Shown one piece after another: positions 1-10,879 of a stretch of 64,000 nucleotides of DNA (positions within the stretch are counted from its first letter, which is position 1; each line of letters opens with the position of its first letter). Source of the DNA: Hyalella azteca. Lineage: Eukaryota > Arthropoda > Malacostraca > Amphipoda > Hyalellidae. The notes under the pieces were generated by a model. The model had not been told where the DNA came from. It worked only from the letters and a program-made list of their open reading frames with translations, and searched no databases. A program made the translations under genes and the position numbers. The stretch covers positions 86,615 to 150,614 of the forward strand of contig NW_025932956.1 in assembly GCF_000764305.2 (NCBI RefSeq), given 5' to 3'.

Positions 1-150
1 ATCAAGCACTTGGAATATTTTACATTTAAGACTGCATTAGAATAAAAAACTTTATTCGCGTTCTAAAGAATTGGAAGGAAATAAAAAAACTGCAAGGAAA
101 TTCATCTAACACATTTAAACTTGTCGCATGTGAAAATTTGTTGGCCTAAC

Positions 151-2171
151 TTCCAATTTTGCTGACTGATTTACCCTCCGTTCAATTATGTGTTGTGCTG
201 CCCGAACTTGACGTACCTGCTCATGTATAAATCACAATTTACCTACTACGCATTACCTATAAATCATTAGATTGTTTCTTTCAAAACTTAACAAGTAATG
301 TGATAAAACATATAATATGAACATTTGTGTCAATGTGGAAAAAATTAAAATTAGCAAGAATAGATTATTTCATTACGATTAGTATATGAGATACAGTAAA
401 TCCTAATTAACACGGTGCACAATGCAAATCATATCGGTGTTCACAAATCTTGTGTTACGCACACTGGTATTGGAGTTACTATGCGAATTCATTAAGTACT
501 TATTTACCATAAGATAAAGGCGTTTTCAACAAGACCCCTAACAAAATTCGAGGACCGCCTAGGTCCTCGAATAGTTATAGCACTCGGCCCAAAGTTATTC
601 CGGGTTTGCTTGGCCACTCAATCGAAATCAGTTTCTGATCAGAATATCCTGTCCGAGTATAAAATCGCCTAAGAGTATGGGAAGAGTGGACCGAGCAGAG
701 CCCTCGGTCCACTGACGAAGCGGTACCTAGCTAGCAAACTACCCAGAGGCTGCCCTTCTAACCCTGAGACGAAGCGGACATAGAGAAGCTGATTGACTTA
801 CGTCCTCCTCGAGTCCTAGGCGGCCCTAATGCCTCTACATTAATGACTCCTTGCTTACACCTCTAAATTTGTTAGGGACGCACCTATCCTAAGAAAATTT
901 AGAGGAGTGAGCGACTCTACATAAGGGTCGCCTAGGACTCGGGCCGCACGTAAATTAGCTTCTATATGTCCGCTTCGGCTCAGGGTTCGCAGGGGCAGTA
1001 TGCTAGCTCGGTATGATTCGGCTCGGCCAACTCTTGTCATACATCCCCAGGTGAATATAAAGTCGGATGGGTAATTCTGACCAGAAACTGATTTCGACCG
1101 GGTGGCCAAGCAGACCCAGAATAACTTTGCGCCGAGTGTAGTGACTATTCAGCCAAAGCCTAGGCAGTCCCCGAATTTTGTTAGGGAATGGGCGAAAAAA
1201 TTACAAGCTCAAATTTACTGGTTCAGTTTTTTTAGAAAATACTCACCGCAGAATTGAGTAGTGCCGGTGACGACAAATTTATAGAAATTCTGACAATGCT
1301 GGCCAAAATGAAAGGCCACGAACCCAATAAGTTCTTTCCGCTTGCAATATTTGCCGAGGAGTACAAAATCTCCACCATGTCAAAGACGACCATAGTTGCT
1401 AAAGGCAATCGAAAACAATACAGTAAATTATTTGAGGCTCGTTCCGCAAGTTCCTATCCGATTCTCATTGAGCTCGTTTGCGAATCATTCAGTTGTATGT
1501 TTTTCATACCCCCGCAGTCGAGTTTTCAAGTGATGCAGGGATTTATATTTTATTATCCTTGCACTCCTTGTTTTCGTCGTAGAAAAGAAAACTGCACAAT
1601 TTCCTTTGTGATAAAATTCTACGGAATTTGGAGTGCTATGTTGAAGTAAATAACGCATAGAGGATAAAGAAAAGCCCGATTGATCACATTAGGATACAGG
1701 CTCCATTAGCCACGTTGTGCAGGCCTGTTCATTATAGGATAGGCAATGCAAATGCAGGTCAGAGATTGAATAATAATGATCAGATATAAACCTGCGTTAG
1801 TCATAGTTAGGGTTTGTTGAGGGCTTTTAATTTTCGGGATACGATTTGAGATTTTTTTCCAAATTTCGGCGTTTAAATATCAAATGCATGATGATTAACA
1901 CGTGGCCCAAGCGGTAAATAAGAGTTACGAGTAAGGAAATCAGGTTTTGGATGGAACATAACTTCGTACCGGTGAAAGTTTCTAATATACTCGTGAGGCT
2001 GACGCAGCAACATATGCTTATTCCCACGACTGACGCCCGATGCACAAAAAGAGAAAATTGCAACTTCACATCAGTTGGTTTCCCAGGTGAAGTTGTGAAG
2101 CGATAAGGCAGGCACATATTGGCTCTCAGGAAATGGAGCTGTAGCATGAAGAATGACTTCAATGTTATCAT
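151..2171 (-). pseudogene. Gustatory receptor pseudogene (tandem copy 1), 3' end beyond window
   Basis: First of three tandem Gr paralogs. Exon 1 runs 2171 to 1247. Its ATG lies 25 bases after a likely 5' acceptor (TTTTTTCCAG) that is also seen in the sister copies, and it ends at a GCG|gtgagt donor. Exon 2 runs 216 to 151, 22 codons, starting V-R-Q-V-R, phase 0 on both sides, with a weaker gttagg donor. The last two exons would lie left of base 1. Against the intact copy at 7351-10834 the frame is broken by one extra T in a T-run near 1852, which yields a stop near 1829. After restoring alignment there are two more stops, TAA where the sister has a Val codon before Glu-Trp and TAG where it has Ser. 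The N-terminal 120 residues (TM1-TM2) are still clean. A 651-bp foldback element sits in intron 1. Family membership comes from similarity to the sister copies and is firm; pseudogene status is seen directly. Confidence 0.8.
536..1186. mobile_element. Long foldback (MITE-like) element in Gr intron
   Basis: The two ends are near-perfect inverted repeats: CCCTAACAAAATTCGAGGAC at 536 matches the reverse complement of 1167-1186 at 19 of 20 positions. The two halves remain roughly complementary inward to a centre near 860, for example the pair CGAAATCAGTTTCTG and CAGAAACTGATTTCG. It is GC-richer than its surroundings. It carries no transposase-like reading frame; the short open frame inside it is a by-product of the palindrome. 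No clear target-site duplication is visible. It lies between exons 1 and 2 of the Gr pseudogene, and the sister copies lack it, so it inserted after the duplication. Confidence 0.75.
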
Positions 2172-2221
2172 CGCCTCGTCAAACGAATGGTGGAATCTGG
2201 AAAAAATAAATAAAAATACCA

Positions 2222-4052
2222 ATAATATTTATGCAATAAACAATATTTTTTAAGGTTAATTATTATTTTATTTATTTTAATGTATCACATGAGATCTTTT
2301 GACTGAAATGTACACCAGTCACACAGGAGCAATGATAGTTCAGAGACTGACATCTGATGAATAACTTTGGTAATTTTTACTACGGAGAGAAGACAACCTC
2401 ACCTGCTCCTACGAAAACCTTCAGTGAACAATGACCCCTATCACTAATGGGCTTATTCATCTTATTTTATCACTAATAGACTTAGACGCAATAATATTGT
2501 CTCTCCGATCATACAATGTTTTGAAATGACCAAACTCATTAATTCACATCACCGTTAGTATATTTTGACTGGTAAACAGATCGACCGCCCGCAATCATTC
2601 GTATTGTTTGTTGCATTCTGCATATTCGCAGGTGCAAAGTGAAGAGCATATCGAGCAATTCTGTTGATAATGATAATGCTTATAGCGCCACTGTTCAACA
2701 GTTATTATTCATATAACTGTTCCTCCCTAGAATTAGGATTAACTTGTTCGATCAAGATTTATTATTGAACATTTGTTTCACTTCTTTTCATCTTTCTATT
2801 GCTAGAATTTTGTGGTGCTGTAATTACACTAATTTGGCCGCAATGTCAGGTTGAACCGTGCCATCATCAAATTAGTCTTGGCTGAAGTAGATCTGTGTTT
2901 TAGGCTTCAATCATTATGAATCATTGTATGTATTTCGTTTGCTTCTCATTACAGTTAAATATTGGACTATTGAACTATATTGAACTCAGACAACGCACTT
3001 GCCTATACTGAAACAAAAAAGTTATTTTGAACATTTACTTGCAAGTTGAAGTAATTACTGTTCGGGTATGAAAAGTTGAGACTAGTTTGCTTAAAGTTTG
3101 GTTGGAATTTAATTATATTTACACGTTTTCAAATTCAGTGGCCATTCATTGGTAAGCATGTTGAGAGATCGTCACGAAAAATTGAGATCTGAGTTATCAC
3201 TTTCGACAGGAAATATGCTTTGCTAGTGCAACCAAGATCATGAACTACTCACTACCTTAGAAACAACAATAATGCTTCATGATGGTTTAAACAGATCAAA
3301 GTACTCGTAATACGTCATCGATATTTCATTCCCCAGTTACTGTGCAGCATTCAGTTGGCAACACCTTCAGTTAGCACCGTGGGCACTAATATCTTCATCG
3401 ATAATGCACCATATATCAACCGAGTTAGCAATTCATCAGGACGCGAAAACAAGCCATTAAGTCTCACGTCTATCTGACATCAAGGGCCGTATGTTATCAG
3501 AATATCGATTAGTAGATGAAACCTCTTAATTTATTGTACCTACGCCGAAAAGTTACTTGTTGCGTGAGTGCAGCAGTTTTTGGCATCAACAAAGCTTTCC
3601 TGCACAAGACTTATCTGAAATGGTATTACTAAATCCATGTGACCGAAAAAACAGTTAGAGCCTCGTTAACATGCCTCTGTTTATATTTTGAATCCGGTGC
3701 CTGTGAGCTTAAATGTTATAGGATTTCAGAAGTTTTAACAGTAATAAAGGATAGACGCTTTAACTCCGAGGTTTTACTGATAAATCTACTTCTAGATAGC
3801 AAAATACTTTTTATGATAAATATGACATAATGAAGAACAACAGTAAAATTATCAACATTGAAAAATCTGGAGGGCAGGTTATTTCGAATTGTATTAAAGG
3901 TTTTGAGTGTCATGTTGTTTAGAATGGGAGAAATGGATAAACTTAATATGTATTATTGTGATTTTGGGAGTTTCCCTCACTGAAACACAGCTGCTGAATG
4001 ATAGAAGCATGGATCATAAGGTATGCTCGTTTTCTATTGTGTTTTTTTTTAA
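2222..4052. other. Intergenic, upstream flank of Gr copy 1 (duplicated)
   Basis: No gene is supported. About 2330-3000 matches 10920-11580 with many substitutions, so it is part of the tandem segmental duplication that carries the Gr copies. It presumably holds the promoter and 5' leader of copy 1, but I cannot point to a specific promoter element. Confidence 0.5.
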
Positions 4053-4406
4053 TGACAAGTAATCGTTTATTCATTAAGTTTCGCTCTGAATTGTGTTTCT
4101 TAATTACTTTAGTGCGTGTAAAAATATTTCGCCAAATAAGAAAAAAAAAACAATACTATTCCAATCTTTATTTGGAAAACTATATATACCAACTGTTTTG
4201 TTGGTATACAACAAAACAGATAGGGCAACGTGGGGCAGCGCGCCCCCCACTTTTTTTAACTAAAATTTTGATGAAGTTTCAATTGATACGAGGTGGTTCT
4301 TTGTTTTGTTTAAAGGTACAAATAATGAGGAATGTATGATGTGAATTAGATGCCTATAGAGTTATTCAATTTTTCATGAAACACTATTTTTTAAAAAGTG
4401 TCAAAT

Positions 4407-4440
4407 GGGCCCATTGCCCCACCCCTGGGGCAATGGGCCC
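4407..4440. repeat. Perfect GC-rich hairpin
   Basis: Arms of 15 bases (GGGCCCATTGCCCCA and its exact complement) surround a four-C loop, in otherwise AT-rich DNA. It is followed by more GGGC-type sequence to about 4470. It would form a very stable cruciform or RNA hairpin. No link to a gene is visible. Confidence 0.85.
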
Positions 4441-4587
4441 ATGGGCTTGGGGCAAGGCGCCCACCCTTGGTCCCTTTACCACAATTGCATATTTTTCGTT
4501 AAAAATGATAAAACAACACTTTACAGTTAAAAATAAGAAAAATGCAATAAAAAATATGACATTCATTCATTTATTAACAACTCAAAA

Positions 4588-4760
4588 AATCATATCCATA
4601 ACTTGAAAAAATATACTCTTGGCTTAAAAAATCTATCACTGACGTGAAGAAAAATATTTCATTGACATAACAATATATATCCTTGACTTGAAAAAGATAT
4701 CCTTGCGATAAAAAATTCGTCCCTGACATGAAAAAATGTATCCTTGACTAGAAAAAATAT
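4588..4760. repeat. Degenerate 22-bp minisatellite, about 8 units
   Basis: Roughly eight diverged units approximate ATCCTTGACTTGAAAAAATAT, for example around 4672-4695 and 4737-4760. Unit length varies between about 20 and 25 bases. It is bounded on the right by the second direct repeat at 4761. Confidence 0.65.
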
Positions 4761-4885
4761 TGACAAGTAATCGTTTATTCATTAAGTTTCGCTCTGAATT
4801 GTGTTTCTTAATTACTTTAGTGCGTGTAAAAATATTTCGCCAAATAAGAAAAAAACAATACTATTCCAATATTTATTTGGAAAAC

Positions 4886-7350
4886 CTAATTTTAAGCTGT
4901 AGTAATTAACTAAACAGGTAGGTGGGCAGAGGTATGCTGGATCGAACTTCTGCCGATATGAGCGCGACGACCTCTTGCAGTTGACTTGGTAGAACAATCT
5001 ATTATAATGTACGTATTTCCTTCTCATTTCCTCGCTCCCTACATGTACGCGCATTTTTTGCTTATTTGGAAAGAAATTGTTAATGGCTTCATCTGGTCTA
5101 GCGATAAAATTATTGCTGGATGCTACTGAAATCTTTTTATTCTGTTTCAACTGCAGCCTTTAATTGTGTCGCCGATCTCCCGAAAACTTCGTTCCCTAAT
5201 TTTATCATGCAATTTTTTAGTGAAGAGATGCATAGCGAAATATTTATCAAAATTGTTTAAAAGATGTGATTTGAATCAATTAAAATTACAAGTTGCCCAT
5301 TACTTGAAGTTGTGTTGCTGCAATATGCAATCTTATTTGTATAATACTTCTGTACATTTTTATAGGATGTTTTGAAGTAAGCTTCTATTGGGCAAAATAT
5401 TTCTTATTGTTATCAACAACAGGAAATTACTGGAGCTGGACTAATTACCCACTCGTGACGGCTCCAATTCAAGCTCTTACACCGACCCTTTTCAACCCCT
5501 TAATAAGCGGTCGTGCCCGCTGCTTATACTTGATGTACTGCTTATACCTATATGTCCTGGTTGCTCCTGCTCAGTGCCGTCCTCTGCGCCGGGTCGGCTC
5601 CAACACTGCTCCTAATTTTGACAAAAACGCTAGTCAAACGCTAACTTATTTAGCCGCCTGCAAGAATTTTTTTATATTGAGTAAGTTGCTATCGATTCAA
5701 CTGCAAAGTTTTTGGTCTGACTCCGAGTACTGACTGTGGCGCATGTCCGGAGTGGGATTACAGATGGGTAAGAAATGAATAGATATTCATATCGTATTGG
5801 AACTGTAGATCTGCAACTTGTCGTTCTATGTATAACTTGACCATTATTTTTAATCATTGAGAAAATTGACCCAACTGGATATATGTGAAGTATTTGAACC
5901 ATAATTCCTCGAATTTCAGGCTGATTGAAATTTTACCACTAACGAAACTATGGAATTTATTGTTCCATACATAATTTGTTATACTTTTTATAAATGAATT
6001 AATGATGAATCATGATGCAATTCTGATAGATTATTGAATGAGATTCTATTTTACTAGATGCACTGGGTTTGAAATTTCACCACAACATGTGATTTCCTTG
6101 GAAACCCTATTCACTGTCTTCTCGCTGATCGAGTGATCGAGAGCTCTTCTGTTGCCATTTCAACGGCTCAGAAGCTATCGTGGGTCAGAGTAGAGATAGT
6201 TTGAATGACTGACCGCGTTCTTCATTAATACGACGAATTCACCTAAATACTGTGCAATATTTTTTAATACTAACACAAATGCTTAGATTCGTGTCATTAT
6301 TGTTGTTTGTATAATTTTAGTGATTTTTCGCAGCTGTACACTACCCGATAGATTTTTTATTCTCTCACGGGAAATTTACGATGCTTAGTTTTATTCTCAA
6401 ATAAATTAGAAACTGTCTCGTAATCATCAGAGTTTATAGTGGTAATTAAAATAAAAACTCATTTATTATCTTAGCTTAACTTAATTTTGCAAATGCTTTG
6501 TGGCAAGTCTATTGCAATTGAATGTCGTATTTATTAGAACCAAGTCCAATGCAATGAAATGGCCGAATTTAATGCATGATGTTTCAATATTGAAGTATAC
6601 TCTATATGCTGCACTGACGTATGTTAATACAAGTAAAATGAATTTTTTTTTCGGCTGCATGAACTACTCGTTTCTATGCGATAATTAACTTAGAACATTG
6701 ATGTAATGTGATCACACTCTAAAGCTCCTATATGATTATTTCGCAAAAATATATACGCATTATTATATTACGCATGTTCAATGTTATACTACTGTACTGT
6801 ACTACTACTGTAATTTAATGTAATGTAATGTACTACTACTGTAATTTAATGTAATGTAATGTACAACACTGTAATCATGTCATGAAGAAATGGAGCAGAC
6901 GTTCGTCTAAGACCACTGCTAATATGGCATAGATTTGGTGCCCGCAAGCCGCCTCACAGAGAGCGCCGCATAGGTACCGTTCCGGTGCCGCTACAGTCGC
7001 GACACAGCGCGGCTGTGACGACGATACAACGTCTTCCGTAACGGCTTCAAATTGGTCTTTCCGTCACTGCCGTTACGCTACTGACGCACAGTCAACTAAA
7101 ACTGTGCCATTTAATGCGCGACGATAAGGCTTATGTTTAAAACATAAATGGGTTGTGAGTCTGTTTACATTGAGAACTATAATTGCTGCGATGTGTCAGG
7201 GAGAGTTCTAATTGAGATCTCTGGCAGCGGATAAAAATGATCAGCATGAACGTGGGTTTGATGACAGGCATCGTGTCATTGTGGTAATATATTTCAGTTA
7301 CCGAAAGATTAAATCTATGCCCAGACAGACAAGACAACAGCTGAGCAGCT
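4886..7350. other. Intergenic, duplicated flank between Gr copies 1 and 2
   Basis: No gene is supported. 6240-6780 matches 11970-12500, and 7245-7320 matches 12490-12552, so the segmental duplication extends here. 6798-6860 carries two tandem copies of a 31-bp unit (TACTACTACTGTAATTTAAT...). 6890-7090 is unusually CpG-rich for the window but has no convincing reading frame. The open frame at 4812-5150 on the minus strand overlaps a repeat and resembles nothing I recognise. Confidence 0.5.
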
Positions 7351-10300
7351 TCAAGTCGCTCTATCCTTCATGTCTTGAAAACTGACGAGGGCGAACGTGA
7401 TGCAGGTGCTCAGCAGCTGCACGGCAGGAATAGTATTAAACGTGCGTATATTTAAAATATTACTAATTGCACAAATTGAATAAGTAATTATTTTCTATAG
7501 TATTGATGAAAAGTGACTTATTGTTTGTGTAGATATTTTACCACTGTGCTGATTTATTATCTGAATCTAGGTGTGTGTCACGGAGCTTACATAGAGACCG
7601 ATTGCTTCCAATGAACCAATGCCGATATAAATTTATGGCTGGAAACAGAAAGTTCGATCAGTATTTGTACAAGTCAAGAGAAATTTCCATGTTTCGGAGC
7701 AAAATTCATGTTCTTTGTCCAATGCAGAAGGTATTTCAGTTCATGTCCGCAGAGAAAACTAATAACAACATTTTCATTTCTTAATTTATAGTAAATTTTG
7801 TCATGAGTGTCATCCAGCTCCTAATATTAAAACTAGAATGCTTCATATTTGTCAACTATTTAAATATTATTTAGAAAATTTCCTATTTTTACATCACTTT
7901 TCTTTAACTTCACTTCTTGTTGTTTGTCTGTCAGCAACAAATCTTATAATCGATATGACACACTTCTACCTCTCCATTCGATCTGAAATTTTGCACACTA
8001 GTGTAAAGTTGGAGACAATGCATGAATCAATTGAAGGAATGAATAATTTTGATTATTTAGAAAATTATATTTTAAATATTAAAAATTTAAAAAAAATAAT
8101 TGTGTTTGTTACATATCTTATAATCGATATTTAACTCTGACCTGAACCTGTCCAATCGAACTGAAATTTTGCACACTTGCGTAAAGTCGAAGACTTTTAA
8201 AATTGGAGACCCTTCTTGAATTAATTTTAACGGAATAAATAATTTTGAAAAATTACATTTTTTTCAATTAGAACAATGTAAAAATTCATTTTTTTCATAT
8301 TGATAATAAAATTCGAAATTCATTGTACATGCATGTGTAACATCGGAGACACTGGATTCTTTAGAAGAGTTGTCTTTAAAAAGTAATTTTTAAGCGCATA
8401 GAATTACTTATACTTTAAGGATAATTTTTTAATTCTTTAAAAATTATTATTTTTCTTACCAGTATACAAGATATTTGAAAGTCAATATGAAAACAATCAA
8501 GTTTTTAAAGAAACAACAATAATTGAATGAGAATCAGAGTAAATGTATTAGATTTTCAATAATATATGTATCTTGTTGGCAAGAATCTCTGGGGCAACTA
8601 ACTTACTAAACAGTTATTCTACGTATGTCATATATACATTTACTTCTATTATAATACCATACGTTCAAAAATTATGTAATAGATGATATAAAAAGCCACC
8701 TCCAAAACTCCTTCTTGATTCATTGAAAATCTGCAAGCAGACTTACCGGCAAGAAAGCGTGTGGCCCCAGCGTGAAGAGTCCGTAGCAAGAAAAGGACGG
8801 TAACATATCAATGATCTCCAGGGCCTTGGTGAGCTGCACAAAGCACCAGACTAACTTTAACTTCGTTTAATATAATTTTAAATCTCAACAGTTAATTTGT
8901 ATCCACAATTAGTGAAGATTTGGGAGGTTTGACTAAATGATTTCGATTATTAATAGAATATATCAAATAGTGTTCAATAGTGTTCAATAGTTAAAGAGAT
9001 GTGGAGTTGCAGTTAGTATATTTGACCTAAAAACCGAACTTACTCGAATTAAATTCCACTAAGTTTTTGATGTGTAACTCAAAATATGAGAATAATTTGC
9101 TTCTCCTTACCAATAAATGCGTTTACATTTCTTTGGGTAATTTTGGTAAAACATCATAAAGCTTGCAGGGCAGTCAAATGTAAATTGCGTGAATTTATGG
9201 CTTTGTGCTTGGTTAGCTGCACAAAGCATCACACTAACATTAACTTCGTTTACTATAATTTCGATCTCAACGCTTCATTGTCATTCACAATCAGTGAAGA
9301 TATGGGTAATGTGATGAAAAAAAAAATCGACAATTAATAGAATATATCACTAAATTAATTGAAGTGGTGTTGCAGTTAGTATGAATGATCTAAAAACCGC
9401 AGTTACTTGGCAAATGTAAGTCTTTTGTACAATTGCAGCTCAGATCAAAAAATAAACCTGTGAGAAATGTGTTAGAATAACTCACTTCTGGTTTTGAGGA
9501 CTTATTTACCCTCCGCTTAATTATTAGCAGTGTTTCCCGAACTTGGTGTACCTGAAGAAGAGTAACTCATCATTTAATAATTAAGGCGTTTTGATTTATG
9601 CTCTCAGAACTTGGCATGTAATATAATAAAACATGAACATTGATTTCAAGATCGGAAATTAGCTTTGGGAATTCAAATCAGCTGGAATAAATTATTTCAT
9701 TCTGGTTAATAAATTCAAACGAGGCGCACAACAAATAAATGTTCACAAATATTGTGTTACTTTGAAGTAAATTGCAGAAGGGATTCTGAGAATACATTAA
9801 AAATTTAATATAAATATGATGAAGTAGTTTTCCACAAAACTCGCCAATCTGCCAAATATTAACATGTTAAATATTCTGCTTATCTATCTTGCGAGATTAT
9901 TACTCACTGCAGTTTTGAATTGTGCAGGCGACGACAAATTTATTGAAATTCTGACAATGCTGGCCACCAAGTAAGGCCACGAACCCCACAAGCTATGCTT
10001 TCCACTTGCAATATCTGCAGAAGAGTACACAATCTCCACCATGTCAGTGGCGACCATAGTTGCAGTCGGCAATCGGAAGCAGTTCAGTAAATTATTTAAA
10101 GCTCGTTCCACAAGTTCTAGTCCGATTATTATTGAGTTTGTTTGTGAATCATCCAATTGTATGCTTTTCCTACCCCGGATTCGAGTTTTCAAGCGATCCA
10201 GCGATTTATATTTTATAATCCTTGCCCTCCTCATTTTCGCCGTTGAAAAGAAAACTTGCAGAGTTTTCCTTGTAATAAAATTTGAGAGAATTTGGAGTGT

Positions 10301-10834
10301 TATGTTGAAGTAAATAACGCAAAGAGGATAAAGAAAATCCCGATTGATCACAATAGGATACATGTACCATTCGACTGGTTTTGTAGCCCTGTTTATTATA
10401 GGGTAAGCAATGAAAGCGCAGGACAGAGATGGAATAATAATGATTAGATATAACCCTGCGTTAGTCATAGTTAGGGTTTGTTGAGGGCTTATAACTTTCA
10501 AGAGACAATTTGTGATTTCTTCCAAGTTTCGGCGTTTGAATACCAAATGCATGATGATTACTACATAGCCCAAACGGTAAATAAGAGTTACGAGCAAGGT
10601 AACCAGGCTTTGGATGGAACATAACTTCGTACGGGCGAAAGTTTCTAACATACTCGTGAGGCTGATGCAGCAACATATGCTTATTCCCAAGACTGACGCC
10701 CGCTGCACAAAAGGAGAAAATTGCAACTTCACATCAGTTGGTTTCTCAGGTGAAGTTGTGAAGCGACATGGCAGGCACATATTGGCTCTCATCAAATGGA
10801 GCTGTAGCATGAAGAATGACTTTAATGTTGTCAT
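7351..10834 (-). CDS. Gustatory receptor, intact (tandem copy 2)
   Basis: Chemosensory seven-transmembrane channel of the insect Gr/Or superfamily. I join four exons: 10834-9908 (309 codons, ends GCA|gtgagt), 9551-9486 (22 codons, ends GAA|gtgagt), 8833-8747 (29 codons, ends CCG|gtaagt), 7416-7351 (21 codons plus stop). All junctions are phase 0, the acceptors are good (TTCTTCAG, TTTGTGCAG, GTGCAG), and the total is 381 residues, normal for a Gr. Hydrophobic segments lie near residues 47-65, 74-97, 127-145, 166-188 and 285-302. Exon 3 carries the family signature CYGLFTLGPH. The last exon carries a degenerate form of the TYhhhhhQF motif (TCITFALVSFQ). The ATG follows a 5' acceptor conserved in the sister copies. 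No stops or frameshifts were seen. The ligand cannot be predicted. The intron contains a local tandem duplication (8824-9410). Confidence 0.85.
7900..8420. repeat. Interspersed repeat array (GAAATTTTGCACAC family)
   Basis: Three diverged units lie inside the last intron of Gr copy 2. Units one and two each contain an AATCTTATAATCGATAT-like start, a (C)GATCTGAAATTTTGCACAC core and GTAAAG...GGAGAC; the third (about 8300-8410) ends GGATTCTTTAGAAGAGTTG. The first two reappear around 58300-58400 and 60040-60180. The third reappears inverted at 58130-58220. A dispersed repeat of unknown class. Confidence 0.65.
8824..9410. repeat. Local tandem duplication around Gr exon 3
   Basis: Sequence from 8824 (TTGGTGAGCTGCACAAAGCA) recurs about 384 bases later from 9208 (TTGGTTAGCTGCACAAAGCA) and continues through matching tracts with TTGCAGTTAGTAT. 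The second copy carries the acceptor side of exon 3 but lacks the CYGLF coding block, so it cannot act as an alternative exon. Tandem copy 3 (16075 region) has only one version. Confidence 0.7.
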
Positions 10835-10879
10835 CGCCTCGTCAAACGAACGGTGGAGCCTGGAAAAACTCTTTTAACT

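Larger units (their letters stand above)
4053..4885. repeat. About 125-bp direct repeats flanking a 580-bp segment
   Basis: 4053-4180 and 4761-4885 are nearly identical direct repeats beginning TGACAAGTAATCGTTTATTC; they differ mainly in the length of an A-run. The segment between them holds a GC-rich perfect hairpin (4407-4440) and a degenerate 22-bp minisatellite (about 4588-4760). Either a local tandem duplication or an insertion that duplicated its target could give this layout. No coding region is supported inside. Confidence 0.75.

Noticed and set aside
855..1109. 84-codon minus-strand open frame
   Set aside because: Lies wholly inside the foldback element, by-product of its GC-rich arm.
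1254..1649. 131-codon plus-strand open frame
   Set aside because: It is antisense to exon 1 of the Gr pseudogene; the minus strand explains the sequence and its conservation across the three copies.
4812..5150. 112-codon minus-strand open frame
   Set aside because: Partly in a direct repeat, no recognisable domain, no splice or promoter support.
5407..5733. 108-codon plus-strand open frame
   Set aside because: Begins at a non-ATG codon, biased composition, no homology recognised.
10041..10313. 90-codon plus-strand open frame
   Set aside because: Antisense to the intact Gr exon 1.
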